64,000 bases of DNA from Vicugna pacos (taxonomy: Eukaryota; Chordata; Mammalia; Artiodactyla; Camelidae), in assembly GCF_048564905.1 (NCBI RefSeq), contig NC_133004.1, positions 45,549,105 through 45,613,104 of the forward strand, written 5' to 3'. The notes under the pieces are model-generated. The model was not told the DNA's origin, did not search any database, and saw nothing but the letters and a program-made list of their open reading frames with translations. Below, piece by piece: positions 11,600 through 23,284 of the stretch. Every line of letters starts with the position of its first letter. Position 1 is the first letter of the stretch. The position numbers and the translations under genes are program-made.

Positions 11600-12250
11600 C
11601 AACCCTCCTCGGCGCACCGGTCCCTGACTCCCCACCTCCTGCCCAGCGCGCCCTCCAAGTACAGACCCCGCACAGGAGCGCGCACGCCGCCGCCAGGGCG
11701 TCCTCGGGGCTTGCACGGCCGGACCCAGCACTGCGGCGCGGCCAGGGCGTCCGGGCATGGACTCGGCGTCCCGCTAGGCTGCGGGTGCTGGCGCCGAACC
11801 ACCCGCCCCCGCGGTGGCCGCCTGCGTCCCCGCCGCACCTCCACCTCGCAGCCCCGGTCCTCACTGCGCCCCGCGTCTTCCGCGCGTCGCGCCCGCGGCC
11901 TCCCCGCGGCCTCCGTCCTACGGGCCGCGCTCCCCGGGTCCTCCGCGCCCCGCGCCCCACTTCCGCCGCGCGCCCACCTCGCAGCCTGGCGCCCCCGGGA
12001 GCCGGCCGGCGCGGCGCGGGCCGCGAGAGTCGCCCAGGAGGTCCCGCCGTGACGTCAGCACCGAGGGGCAGGGACCGAGGCGGGACCCGGTGGAAAGTGT
12101 GATGGGGCCGCCTGGCCGTGGGCGCCACACCCGCTCCTGCCGCTTGGGTGCCTCAGGCGCGGGCCGCCAGTGGGCGGAGAGCTGGCCGGAGTCCCCGGGC
12201 CTCAGACTCGCCTTACAGACGCTGACCTCTGCTGACTTCCTGTAGAGCGC
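11600..12250. promoter_or_regulatory. CpG-dense block, candidate AMZ1 promoter or first exon
   Basis: The sequence becomes very GC-rich with dense CpG (for example gcgcgcccgc-type runs at 11.86-12.05 kb) and then falls off. AMZ1 has a non-coding 5' exon in other mammals, and this is the first such block upstream of its ATG. The link to AMZ1 is inference: I found no convincing exon or core promoter, and long reading frames here reflect GC content. Confidence 0.45.
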
Positions 12251-12354
12251 GGGAGGGGCGCCCGACACTCCCGCAAACCCCTGGGGAGGGTGGGGTGGGG
12301 CCCGCGACCTTAAAGCCGAGCAGGGGAGCGCGGTAAGCCAGCGGCGGCCAGGTA

Positions 12355-12431
12355 GGGCCCCAGGTGAGACGGGCAAACCCGAGCTGCCCAGTGGGGCCCC
12401 AGGTGAGACGGGTAAACCCGGGATGCGCTGT
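12355..12431 (+). repeat. 39-bp tandem duplication
   Basis: Two adjacent near-identical units start at 12355 and 12394, each opening with 'ggggccccaggtgagacggg' or its equivalent and containing 'aaacccg'. Each carries a donor-like 'caggtgaga'. Confidence 0.85.
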
Positions 12432-12574
12432 AAAGGCACTGGCGTCAGGGTTACCCCAGCAAGGATGGGGTACAACTGCAGCACGCAGCCTCGCCCTGCC
12501 ATCACCCTCTGGGAACTTCCCCTTCATTTGGAGGTCTCCCCATTTAAAGGTAATTATAATTTTTTAGAAGTTTT

Positions 12575-12725
12575 TATATGCCAGGCACAATGTGCTAAAT
12601 GCCTCACATGTGTTATCTCAAGCCGTGTGATAGCTATCTTTTTGTCCCCATTTTATAGGTGAAAAACTGAGGACTAGGCAGGGGATGTGACAGGCCCACC
12701 CAGATGGCAGAGCCGGGGTTGATCA
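12575..12725 (+). repeat. MIR SINE fossil
   Basis: A long MIR match: 'atgccaggcacaatgtgcta', 'tgttatctca', 'ccccattttataggtgaaaa' and 'atggcagagccggggttga'. Confidence 0.85.
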
Positions 12726-13554
12726 CCCCGCCCCTCCAGAGGTTCGCTGCAGCCCCATTGCTGGTGAGGGCGGGGACATGGGCCCCTTCGCAGTGTGAAC
12801 AGCGTGGTTCCTCAGAGATGGTCCTGTTATCTGTGGCCCGGGTGGTCTTTGTCCTGGGGGTGGAAGGCAGGGCGGCCCTTCTCCATGGAGCTCCTACCAC
12901 ACACCTTCTCTGGGTCCCCTCGTCCCCGGAGAAGGGCAGCTGTGGCCCCACGGTCCTGCCACATGGCACCCCCACGCTGCAGGTCCGTCAGCCCGCGGCC
13001 CACCTGCCGTGTCTCCCGCCTCCAGGTGGGGATTTCACTGCGCAGCTCCGGGACAGCGAGGGGACATTCCCACGTGGCAGGAGGTGGGGGAGAGGCATTG
13101 CATCCTCCTCCTGAACAGCCTCTGCCTCGTCAGTTGCCAGGATACGGAAGGAAGATGCCTGGACCCTGGGAGGCTCGGAGGCCTCTGTGCTGTTAATCGG
13201 GCTTCTCAGGCCACTGGGCGAGGCCAGTGGCCACTGCTAAGGGTTCCCTCCTTCCTTCTCTTCCGCAGCTCAGCACGGGGTCCCAGAGGGGCGCAGGGCC
13301 CCGTCCTGTGCTGTCCTCACTCCTGATAGAGAATGCAGCTCAGGCCACAGGCTGCACCCCCTATATGGCTCCCCTTTCATCAGCGCAGACCCCAGGCCCT
13401 TGGCACAGAAGGGGAAAGGTCTAGAAGGCAAGGTGGAGGGGGCTGCCGGAGTCTCTGGCCCGGAGCCATCCCCTCCAGAGAGCCTTGACTATGGATGGTC
13501 CTAGTCTAGAAGGATTTTCAAGGACTTCCTAGCAAGCTCAGGGAGGGGTACAAA

Positions 13555-13800
13555 GTGTCCTGGGTCAGTGGTCAAACCTCTGTGCTCTGGATCCACTACT
13601 CAAGCTACCAAACCAAGAAACGTCATTTCCCGTCTTTGAGCTGTCAGCTCATTTGTAAGACGGAGATGCCAGTGACCCCTGTGGTCTCCACAGAGCTGGG
13701 GGTGGGGGGCCCGCGCTTCAGGAACATCACCTGCAGGGCGCTGGTCAGACGGGGCCACCGTGACGGTGATTTGAAACCCACGAGCACCCCAGCAGCTGCA
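13555..13800 (-). repeat. MIR-like fossil, reverse orientation
   Basis: 'ggtcaaacctctgtgctctg' through 'catttgtaagacggagatg' resembles the reverse complement of a MIR ('tcatctgtaaaatgggga' region). Confidence 0.55.
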
Positions 13801-13829
13801 TGAGACACTCAGCGGAGGGCCCTCCAGGT

Positions 13830-13965
13830 GCTAGATGGGCTGGGGCTGGATTGCACAGTCACCTCGTGTAATGCTTATGCCAACCCATTTTACAGATGGG
13901 GAAACGGAGGCTCAGAGAGCCAGTCACACGGCCTGCAAGTGGTCACCTAGATAAAAGCCAAGGCC
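13830..13965 (+). repeat. MIR SINE fossil
   Basis: 'cccattttacagatggggaa', 'ggaggctcagagagcc' and 'cacacggcctgcaagtggtc' match the MIR core. Confidence 0.8.
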
Positions 13966-16249
13966 TCAAAGGCTCCCAAGACTTACGCTGTCACCTGGTC
14001 CCAGACTCCTCATTGCCCTGACTTCACGCGGCCGCAGACCTACCCTGGCACGTCACTGCCGCCTGTCTTGCTCTGGACCTCTGGAGGCTGTCAGGGCCCG
14101 TGAACTTCAGGGAAGCACGTGGCCCTGAGGCAGCCCTGCCGCCCTGGGAGTGGGGGAGGGGCAGCCGCAGCCCATGTTTTGGGTCCATGTTGGTCCCCAT
14201 CTGACCAGCCCTCAGCTGTTCTCAGGACACCTGCCCTGGACGTGTTGGTCTGGGGACCCCCCCCCCACCCAAGAGAGCCCCAGGAGGCCTCCAGGCTGCC
14301 CGCCCAAAGCGAAGTAGGCAGTGTTCCAGCCATGAGTCACCCTGTGCCCCCTGTGCTCTGTCCTAGGCCCCCAGCAGCAGGACCCTGGCACCTGCCTCCC
14401 GCCGCTGCTGTGGGCAGGAAGGAGCCCCCACCAGGTCTGGAGTCCGGGGCTTCACCACACTTGATTCGGGCCAAGCTTCATGCTCAGATTAGTAAGATGG
14501 GGTCATTACTCCTCAGCAAATGCGCAGGATCGCAGAGCAGGACAGCTGAAGGGAGGGAAGTCAGAGGCCGAGGTGCAGCCTGGGACCCATCAGGGTTCCT
14601 CTGTCACAGCTTGGGGGGAGGGGTGGGCAGGAGGGGCACTGGTTGGAGCACAAGCTGGCACACTGGGATCCTCATGAGGTGGGCCCTGAGCGGCCTCTAT
14701 GGCCTGGCCTTCGTCCCCCCAGCCACGTGTCCGGGGGGAGCAGGGACAAGCACTGTGGGACACGGGGCAGCGCTGAGGGGAGTGGGCGGGTGCCCCGGGA
14801 GGGGCAGGCTGGGGAAGAGGCCATCGAACAGGCATCCGGGAGGCCTCTGTGGTCCTCCTTGGACAATGCCGTCCACAGAGAGGGGCCAAGTCACACAGCG
14901 AGGGCTGCGGGGGCCCCGGCTGGGGAGGAAACGGAGGCTCCACTGCTCTTTCAGGACACGCAGGGAGTCGGGAGGAAGAGGGGACGGAGACAGCTCAGGA
15001 GTGCAGAGGGGACATTCTGGCGGGGCTTGCTGGGGGAGGGGCTGGGGCCTGGGCTGTGGGGGCTGGGGGTGGCTCCTTCACAAGCACAGCAGAGGGGGCC
15101 CCCATCTCGGCCCTCAGAGCCCCTCCCTGCCTGGATGCTGAAGGGGGGTGTAGAAGTGGGTGGCCTGAAGCTGGGGAGGGACCCCAAGGGACAGCCCTGG
15201 CATGGCCCTCCCGCAGGGTGAGGGGAGAGGCCCCAAGAGCGTCCCTTCTGCGGTCGGGGCCTCCTGGGCGGCGCTGGGCACTGCCCCTCTTTGGGCTGCT
15301 CCCCTCAAGCTGACCTAAGCAAGGGAGACTAGACGGCCCAGTGCCCACTTGCCAGCACGCTTCCTGGGCCCCCTGCCAGCCCCAGGGTCAGGAGGCCTTC
15401 CTGACAGCACCCCGAAGTCCCGAGACGTGCAGGTGGGCCGACCGTCGCAGGGAGAAGGACAGAGCAGAGGGGGCAGGCAGGGCCCCAGGGCCCCGTCACC
15501 CACGTAAGCTGAGCCGAGCACTTTGGCCTGGTCTCCTCCTGCCATCTGTGGGACCCAGCGGGCCGTCACCTCCACAGCTGCTATCCTGAGTCCCGACTCT
15601 CCACGGGGCTTCGGGCTAGGACCGAGGAAGCTCAGTGAACAGGCGAGGTGGCGGACAGGCACCCCTTGCCATCCCCAAGGTCAGGAAGAGTCATCCCAGG
15701 AGAAGCTTCCCCTGTGTTTCTGGGAGGCGAGGAACCATCTTCCCGGCTCCTGGGAGGTCTGCATCCCCACAAGGGTCCTGTCTCAGGGATGGGCCGGGGA
15801 GCTGGCCAGAGGGAGGGAGGCAGAGGTTCAGTGCTCAAGACACGCACCTTGAGTGAAGGCCACCAGCCGTCCCGTCCCCAGGTCACGGTGGCCGGGCAGC
15901 GGCCTCCTGTCCAGTCGCCATAGCCAGCAGCACGAGCAGGGACGGCGCCCCTCTGCCCGGGGCCGCCTCCCCCAGGCGGGAGAGGACCCCCAGCACAGGG
16001 AGGCACCGGCGTTGTCCCCCCAGCCTCAGCGGGGAGCCTTCCCTCCAGCGGCCCTTTTCTCTTTGGAACCGTTAAGATAAGGGCTTCTTTTGAGCCAAAC
16101 GTTGCCCCGGTTCTGGACTGCCAGCCTCCCAGGCCTTCCCGGCAGCCCGCCTGCCCCTCCTGCCCACCTCATTCTGGAGAAACGCCCCCGCGGATGGCTG
16201 AGAGCTGTGTCACACCGTCCCCGGCACTGCAAGGGAGTCTAGTTGGAGC

Positions 16250-16830
16250 CTTAAGAAACAATGCTACAGCAACAGACTCCCACTGCAGAAGGTTTGGAAA
16301 ATTCTAGAAGTCTAAAAAAAAAACCCCATATTCCAACTGTCAAGAGGTAACCTCTCTGAACTTTTTGTCAGACATCCTTCAAAAACCCCTTTTCTGCACA
16401 TTTAAATAGAGCATTTTCACGGATCCGCACCACGCACCCTGTCCCGCCGGCAGCTCCGCCACGTGGCACCCTGCCTGGCCACGGGCCCAAGGCCGGCCTC
16501 CTCGCCTTGCCGCGGCACTGTGCTGCGTTTCGTGGGGGGTCCACCTGGCTTAGGACAGCTCAGGTTCCCCCAGTTCCTCACTCTTCTGCGTTGCCTATGT
16601 ATTGTGTGAAGCAGTGGTGTGTGCAGACACAGATACCTGACTGTGATGATCCGGTTTCCATAAATCCTTGTTGCACGGGTGTGTGATTTCCCCCCTTGGG
16701 ATAAATTCCTGCAGATCGATTCGCGCTCACAAGGCTACACTTCTGACACGTGTAGCTGCCAGGATTTTCTGGTTCATTACTGCGGGGGACAGAGAACTTG
16801 GAATGTGAGAAATGCTTAGTGTTCTGTCCG
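16250..16830 (-). mobile_element. Ancient L1M 3' region, reverse orientation
   Basis: 'aaggtttggaaaattctag', 'ccccatattccaactgtcaa' and 'gggataaattcctgcagatc' follow the reversed 3' region of old L1 elements, interrupted by GC-rich unique DNA at 16.42-16.55 kb. Confidence 0.5.
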
Positions 16831-17244
16831 AAAACTGTGCCCTTACTACACGAGAGGTGTGGGACCCCCACCTCCCCAGCCGCCGCGTCCCCGCTGTGGT
16901 TGGGAGGGGGCAGGGGCTGGGACAGTAATTACGTGTCAAGCCTGGGCTGACATCTCCTCCTTTTGGCTGCCGGGTTAGTGGGGGGCTGCCCAGTGCCGGG
17001 CCCCCCAGAAAGGAGAGGCAGCCTGCTGACTCCCAACCCAGGCCACCTAAGGCTTCAGGCAGCCCATCCCCGGTCAGCCCACCCCCTGCACAAGGACACC
17101 TACGTCCCAGACCCCAGACCTTGCTCGTGAAGCCACCTCACTGGAGCCAGTTCTAGAAACGAGCAGTGATGTGGGGTCCCCCGTCCCTTCAGCCAGATGA
17201 GAAGGTGCCTCACCTCACTGTACCTCAGTGTCCCCCCAGAGAGC

Positions 17245-17685
17245 TGAGTAGAGGCCCCCAAAACATGTGCCCACCCCGACGGTCAGAATGGGATCTTGAT
17301 TTGGAGTAAGGGCCTTTGCAGATGGAATTAAGGTGGGAACCTCAAGGTGAGGTCATCCTGGCTTACCTGGGCTCTAAATCCAATGGCGGTGTCCTAAGAG
17401 ACAGACGAGGAGAGACACAGAGCGAGGGAGGCCAGGTGACACCAGGGGCAGAGGTGGAGGACACGGCCACCAGCCAAGGACACCAGAGCCACCTGGAGCT
17501 GGAAAGGGCGAGAGGGCTCTCCCCAGAGCCTCTGGAGGGAGGGCAGCCCTCACAACACCTTCGTTTTGGACTTCCAGCCTCCAGCAGTGAGAGAATAGAT
17601 TTCCGTTGTTTTAAGCCCCCACCCCCCAGCCCCTCGTCTGTGGTCATTTGTTACAGCAGCCTCGGAAACTCACACGCTGAAAATA
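17245..17685 (+). mobile_element. MLT1-type solo LTR (ERVL-MaLR fossil)
   Basis: The landmarks 'gggcctttgcagatggaatt', 'gaggtcatcctggcttacc', 'ctctaaatccaatggcggtg', 'ttggacttccagcctccag' and 'tttccgttgttttaagc' give an MLT1-like LTR. No internal retroviral part is seen. Old and diverged. Confidence 0.7.
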
Positions 17686-17689
17686 AGAG

Positions 17690-19960
17690 AATGCTTCATA
17701 CAGTTGTTCTAAGGATCAGAACACCCCGAATGTTCTCAGCACTCGGTGGGTCCTTGGACACAGCAACCACAAGCCCAGCCGGAGCTCAGACCCCCGCCAT
17801 GTGCCAGGTGCTGTGCGAGGGGACAGGCGTGTCCCTTCTGTCCGCTGGCAGCAGACAAGGGCAAGGACATGGCAGGGGCAGAGAGCACGGCTTCGCAGAG
17901 CTCGTGCCACGTGAGGTGGGCAGGAGAAGCTGAGCCCGGGTCTCTGGGCAGTGTCAGGGGTCCTGCCTGCCAGAAGGGACAGCGTGAGCCAAGGCCTGGA
18001 CGCCAGGGTGGGCGGGGCCTCTGGGGAACAGAAGTCGTTGGTGAGCCTGGAGTGAAGAGTGCAAGGGCCACCTGGGGGCAGGGGTCAAGGGCCTGGACAA
18101 GGACAGGGGAGCCTGTCGGCCCAAGCAGCAGCTTCTACGCCTTTCACGAGGTCACCTGGGAGTAGTGGCTGTGGGGAGGGGTCGGGAGGGGGCACAGGTG
18201 ATGTCAGGTGGGAGGCGATGGGGGCTGAGCCAGGGCCCAGGTGGAGGGACGTGGGGAGGACTTGGGGTCTGCTTGAATCGGGCAGGGATGTGGAGTCAAG
18301 GCCTCCTCCAGGCCACGGGCTCCCTGCTCCTGCCTCAGTTTCCCCAGGCCTCCTGGGGAGCTGCCCAGCAGCCATCCTAAAGAGACCATTTCCCGAGTGC
18401 CCACCCTGTGCCAGCCCACGATGGGCGCCCAGGGACCCCCCCCCCAGAGCTCCAGCCCCAACCCCCTGTCCAGGGCCAGCCGAGATTCCTGAGGCCTGGG
18501 GAGAACAAGCTCCCAGCATTAGAGGCGAGCAGGTGGGCGTGGCCTGCAGCCCCGCCCCCGCACAAGGAGGGCCCTCCTGGGGGTGTTGGGGGCAGAGCCA
18601 GGCAGGAGCTCCAGCCTGTGAGGCCGCCCTCTGATGAGGGTTCACTCTGGGTGCCAGGTGTGCAAACCCGTGTTCGTCCAGAGCGCAGCCAGGCCGGCGC
18701 GCTGAGGGCTGGGCTCGGCTCAGGTAGCCCCGACGCACACCCGAGGGCCCCGCCCCTCCTGACAGCGGCTCAGGTCCCTCCCTCCCCACCGCCAGGCTCC
18801 CACAGGCTCAGCCGAGGGTGGGGTGGGGGCCTCAGCTTCCAGGGGACTGACCCCCCACGTCTGCCTGTCTCCGCCTCCTGGGCGCCTTGCTCCCGGTCTC
18901 CCCCTCGCTGCCTCCCTCCCTCACCTCATTTTCTTCCCGTAGTGGTCTGTGTGGTCAGGGGACCAGAGGGGATCCACATGCTGTTTCCTGAACAGAAACA
19001 GAGAGACGGGGCGGGGCCTCAGAGACCTCTCCTGGACCACATGAGCTCTGCTCGGGGACATCTGTCCCCAGAAGGGTCAGCCTGGACTCTGGGCGCCTGA
19101 CGACATTCCCCTTGGACCTGACGTCGCCCCTCTGGGCTCCAGGCAACCACAGCCCCTGCATCTGGTCCTAGCAACAACAGTGCCTCCATCCCCGGGGCCC
19201 AGAGCAGGCTGGCGTTGGGGGGCTGGGGCTAAGCCTGCATCCTGCTCAGCTGTGACAGCGGTGATTCAGACAGACAAGCTACCTTCCCCACAGGCCCCTT
19301 CATTTCCTCAACTGTAGGATGTGGCCATCCCGCCCTCACCCGGGCGACTGTAAGGGCCGACGGGACCAGCAGGACGAGGGCATCATGGGAGGTTTCTGAC
19401 CCCAGGCACCCTGCTCTGCACAAGTCGCCCAGCTCGGTTTGGTGACACAGGGGTCTCAAACATCAGGATGTGGTGATTTGGCCGGGAGTGCCAACCCGAG
19501 CCCATACCACTGGGATTTGGGACGTCCTCACCCCCAGGGAGGACCTCCCCCTCCTGCCCTGCAGGAGAGACCCAGGGAGGCCCAGGGTCCACAGGGAGCA
19601 GAGCCCCCCCAGGTGGTGGGCTGCCCTGGGAAGGCCTGTGAGGAGACGGGGCCCCTGGCCACACTGAGCCTGGCCTGAGGGAGCCCCAGTTCTGTGGCTG
19701 GTTTGAGTCCTCAGAACCCATGGTCCAGAAGCTTCTCAAGCAGGCACAGGAAGGGATGAGGGTGGGGTGGTCAGGGAAGGCAATGGGGGAGGGTCTGGTG
19801 GAGCCAGCATCAGCCCGAAATGGCCGAGCTGCGTCTGCTCTACCTCCGAGCTGTCCCTAGACGCCCCAAGCCCCAGGCCAGGCCACCCACCTCACCTGGT
19901 GATGGCTCCGACCTCCCACGGCCCTGTCCAAGCCACACACCCACAGCCAGACGAAGCCAC
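17690..19960. other. Intergenic, no gene recognised
   Basis: GC-rich sequence with scattered ancient-repeat resemblance (17.79-18.25 kb and a reversed MIR-like stretch near 19.25-19.4 kb). No exon-like match to any protein I know. Confidence 0.55.
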
Positions 19961-19964
19961 GTGG

Positions 19965-20515
19965 CCACAGAAGCCTTTCAAGGACTCTTCTTGCTCTTAG
20001 GATGAAGCCTAGCCTTTCCCCGGAGCTCCCGAGGTCCTGGCCACCTGCCCGCCACACCCCACCCTCTCCAGCTGCCAGCCACCCTTGCTTTGACCCAGAC
20101 ACTGCCCCCTTTGTCCCTCTGGGGCCCCTCTGCCTAGAAGGCATCCCTCCTCTCCTGGCACCCTGTAACCCCAGCTGGGTTTCCAAAATTAGAGGCCGCC
20201 ACCCGCTGGCTGCCTTCCAGATCTGCTGCAACCCCGCTCCTCTCCTGCCCAGCCTCACCTCCCGGCCTCTGCCGGCCAGCCAGGCCCCATGTGAAGCATC
20301 CTTCCCCTGTGCCTTCGCAGGGAGGACCTCCCGCTCCACACTTGGGTTTCAGGCCCCACAGCTGCCTCTTCCCAGAAGCCCTCCTGTCACACGCTTCCAT
20401 CGACACATAATTACCTGGCCGGTGGCTGTCCTCGGCCCGTAGCTGCAGGCTGGGGATAGCTCCCGTTAGCGCCTGGTGCCTCGCCTGGTCCACAGCAAGC
20501 GCTCAGCCCAGGTGG
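19965..20515 (+). mobile_element. LINE-2 3' fragment
   Basis: 'ttgctcttaggatgaagcct', 'tctgcctagaaggcatccct', 'gccttcgcagggaggacctc' and 'cacagcaagcgctcagccc' follow the L2 3' consensus order over more than 500 bases. Confidence 0.65.
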
Positions 20516-20589
20516 GCGCGCTGCCCGGCATCACAGCGCGGCCCGCACATCCCTGCACACGCCCGGCGTCCCTGCCGTGCGTGGCTCTC

Positions 20590-20700
20590 CGAGCACACCC
20601 ACACGGACACACTTGCTTCCATGCACACACATGCACACACATGCATGCTTCCACTCACTCCCAGCACACCACACACGTGCCCCTCCTCACACACCGCCCC
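20590..20700. repeat. CA-rich low-complexity tract
   Basis: Interrupted CACACA and TGCACACA units ('cacacacatgcacacacatg'). Confidence 0.7.
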
Positions 20701-21284
20701 AATCATCCACGCCCTGCACGGTCACACGCACGCAACCGGGGGTGCTTGCTCACGCCGTCCCCGCCACCCTCACTCCAACAGGCGCCCGAGCTGCTGCTTG
20801 CCGCCTCTGCCTGACGGCGCGTTTGCCAAGCAGTTTCCATGGCGACACATCTTGGCTCTGACAGGAGCAGCTGAGTGCAGGGAAGACAGCCTCCACAGAG
20901 GGGACGAGACCCGAGGCCTCTGTGTCCTCGGGTTCCCGGGCAGGCAGGGGTGGGTGCGCCCATAAGCAGACACTCCCTAACCCTGCACTCGGCTTGCCCC
21001 TGAGGCGGCTCCAGGGCTTCCTCTGGGCTACATGCTGTAGGATGTAGGTCGCTCAGTCATTCAGCAAACCTCGTTTGCTGGCTGCAAAGCTGCCTGAGGC
21101 GTAGGCCCAGCTCACAAGAGCTCCTGGTTGTGTTCTGCGGCTGGACAACTGTGCCATCATCCTGTTGAAAGCCCATCCCAGGCACGTCAGTGGCTCCCGG
21201 GGCACCACGGCCTAGCCACCACCTTTTGCCCATGTACAGCAAGGATGCCGGGCTCCTCCTCCGTGGAGTGTCAATTGCAAAAGC

Positions 21285-21690
21285 AACCCTGATTCTCCAC
21301 CCCTCCCTGAACCATCGTGCCTTTCGCCACAACTGCTGTCAGGTGGGGAAGCCTATTCCTTATACTTGAATCTGAGCCTGCCCTGTGACTTGCTTTGGCC
21401 AAGAAAAGGTGACAGAGTGACACTGTGATGACATGCCTCTGCCTGCTTTCATGTGGGCTCCTGCGGTGGCATGAGAACCAGTCGGGGTTGGTCTGCTGGA
21501 AGTTGAGAGAACACATGAGAGCCCACCCTGGGCCAGCTAGCCGCTAGGCAACCCATCACAGATGCATGAGAGCAAGCAGAGCACAGGCCTGCCTGGTTGG
21601 CCCCCAGACCCTTCAGAAATAATAAAATGCTGTTGTTTCAACTTACTGGCCTAAGATTGTTACACAGCAGTAGCTAACGGACACACTCTC
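21285..21690 (+). mobile_element. LTR-like ancient repeat, family unresolved
   Basis: 'gtgacttgctttggccaaga', 'agatgcatgagagcaagcag', 'aataataaaatgctgttgtt' and 'ttacacagcagtagctaacg' recall a mammal-wide solo-LTR-like repeat. No internal region is present. Old; the family name is not certain. Confidence 0.45.
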
Positions 21691-22504
21691 TTTCAAGGGC
21701 CCTGGCCAGCAGCCACCCAACCTCAAGCAATCAGCACATGCAGGGTGCCCTACGAGCTCCCCTAGGGTGCTGAGGACTGGGCCAGAGCAGGTGGGCTGCA
21801 CACAGACCTGCTGTGTGCCAGCCCTGTGCTGGAACCTAGGAGTAGAGATGACCACCTCTGCCTTCTGGGAGCCCACAGCACCAACAGGGTGGCTTTACGA
21901 GTCCCAGCCTACGGGTGGGAGAGGCTGGGTGGCCTGCCCAAGACCTGTGACGTACAGGAGCAGGTGAGCATGGCCGCAGAACCTGGCTGGATTAGAGCTT
22001 TGCTTTTTTCCCTCTTGGACACCTGTTTGGAAACACTTTACTTCCTGGGTAACTGTATATATTAGGACATTACTGGTGTGAGCGTTCAGCCCCTCTTCAC
22101 TGAGGACTGTGGACCCGTGTTACCGCCTAGTGGGGCATCTGATGGGCAGGGCCCCTCCCTCCCTGAGCTGAGAGCCTGGCAGGGGCTTGTGTCTGCGTGA
22201 CCCAACTTGCCCTAATCTCTCGGCAGCACCTTAGCGTTCCTACACAGAAGGGTTGAAGTATTTCCCCCAGCATCTCCCACTGTTTGTGGTGAGATGGTCG
22301 GCCCAGATAGTGTCCTGCTTTCACTGGGAAGATCTGCGTGGCAACCGTGCTGTGGACAGCTGCGCACCGTTCTGACTGGTCAGTGCCCTTCTGTCCCGAG
22401 ATCACGTGCCAGTACCTGTTCGGTGACCTCGTGGGGTAAGGGGGCAGAAGTCAGGGCCAGTCCTGCCCACGCGGAGAGAATCACGGAAGACCCAGCCCAC
22501 CTCA

Positions 22505-22760
22505 CACTGAAAACCTGCAGGAAAAGACTGAGGTGGCAGAGTAGGAGGCAGAGCTCACCTCCCGCCACAAACACATCAAAACACACCTACGTGAGGAGCG
22601 ATGCCCACTGAGAACTGGAGACTGGCAGAGAGACTCCTGCACCACCACAGCAGTGCCAAAGATCCACACGGACTCGGGTAGGAAGGGAGGAGGGGCCATC
22701 AGGTTGGGACCTGGGCCCCTAGGAGAGGAAACAGAAGAGGAGGGGGTTACCCGGGTTTAG
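22505..22760 (+). mobile_element. L1 5' UTR-like fragment
   Basis: 'gaggtggcagagtaggaggc', 'agctcacctcccgccacaaa', 'catcaaaacacacctacgtg' and 'agaactggagactggcagag' resemble the opening of an artiodactyl-type L1 5' UTR. Plain LINE, not coding. Confidence 0.5.
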
Positions 22761-23284
22761 AGATCCTCTCTGGGGACTGAGCAGTTCAAGCTATACGTTG
22801 GGCATCCCAGCCCTGGGGTCCAACACCTTGGCTGGTTTGCAAACCAGTGGGACTGATGGCGGGGCTGTAGGAAACCCAGACTCCACCTGTGAAGAGCAGG
22901 CACTCACTTGCTTGCTCCTGAAACAAGGCGGAGAAACAGGTGAAGACTGTCTGGGGCTCTGGGTGCTTTCTCGTGCCGTCCCCAGCCCCAGCCGCGCCCG
23001 TTCCAGCCGCCCTTGCTCCAGGGCACAGCTCCACACGCGGGCAAAGGCTACGGCGGCTGAGAAAAGTGTGCAGTTGGGGGGGCGGAGAGCGCAGGGATCC
23101 TGCAGGGCATCCAAGTGGGGTGCTGCAGCCATCACTGACAGCCAGGGCGCAGCGGACAAGGAGCACCTGAAACTCCGGCTGGCGTGCCCTCCTGCCGTCC
23201 AGGATCCTCTGATGCAGGAAAGGGCATGGGTCTTCCAGGGGCTGTGGGACCTGCACCTCTCGGCCAGACCTGAAAACTGGGGAT

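Larger units (their letters stand above)
6110..11600. other. AMZ1 5' intron or upstream region, no gene recognised
   Basis: It contains an ancient L1 piece split by a Vic-1 SINE (7.6-8.04 kb), a TG-rich tract near 7.3-7.54 kb, and MIR fossils at 8.1, 9.7 and 10.5 kb. If the CpG-dense block at 11.6-12.2 kb is the AMZ1 promoter, this is its first intron. Confidence 0.5.
12725..16240. other. Intergenic, no gene recognised
   Basis: GC-rich, with MIR fossils near 13.6 and 13.9 kb. Several open frames over 100 codons overlap on both strands, but none resembles a known protein and none shows a coherent exon series, so they are read as chance frames in GC-rich DNA. Confidence 0.6.

Noticed and set aside
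11056-12128. Several long overlapping frames on both strands in the CpG-dense block, up to 348 codons.
   Set aside because: Low-complexity Arg/Pro/Ala/Gly composition in every frame is what GC-rich sequence gives by chance; no domain or splice pattern supports any of them.
14119-15313. A 340-codon plus-strand frame and neighbours.
   Set aside because: No family resemblance, heavy overlap with frames on the other strand, and repetitive Gly/Pro composition.
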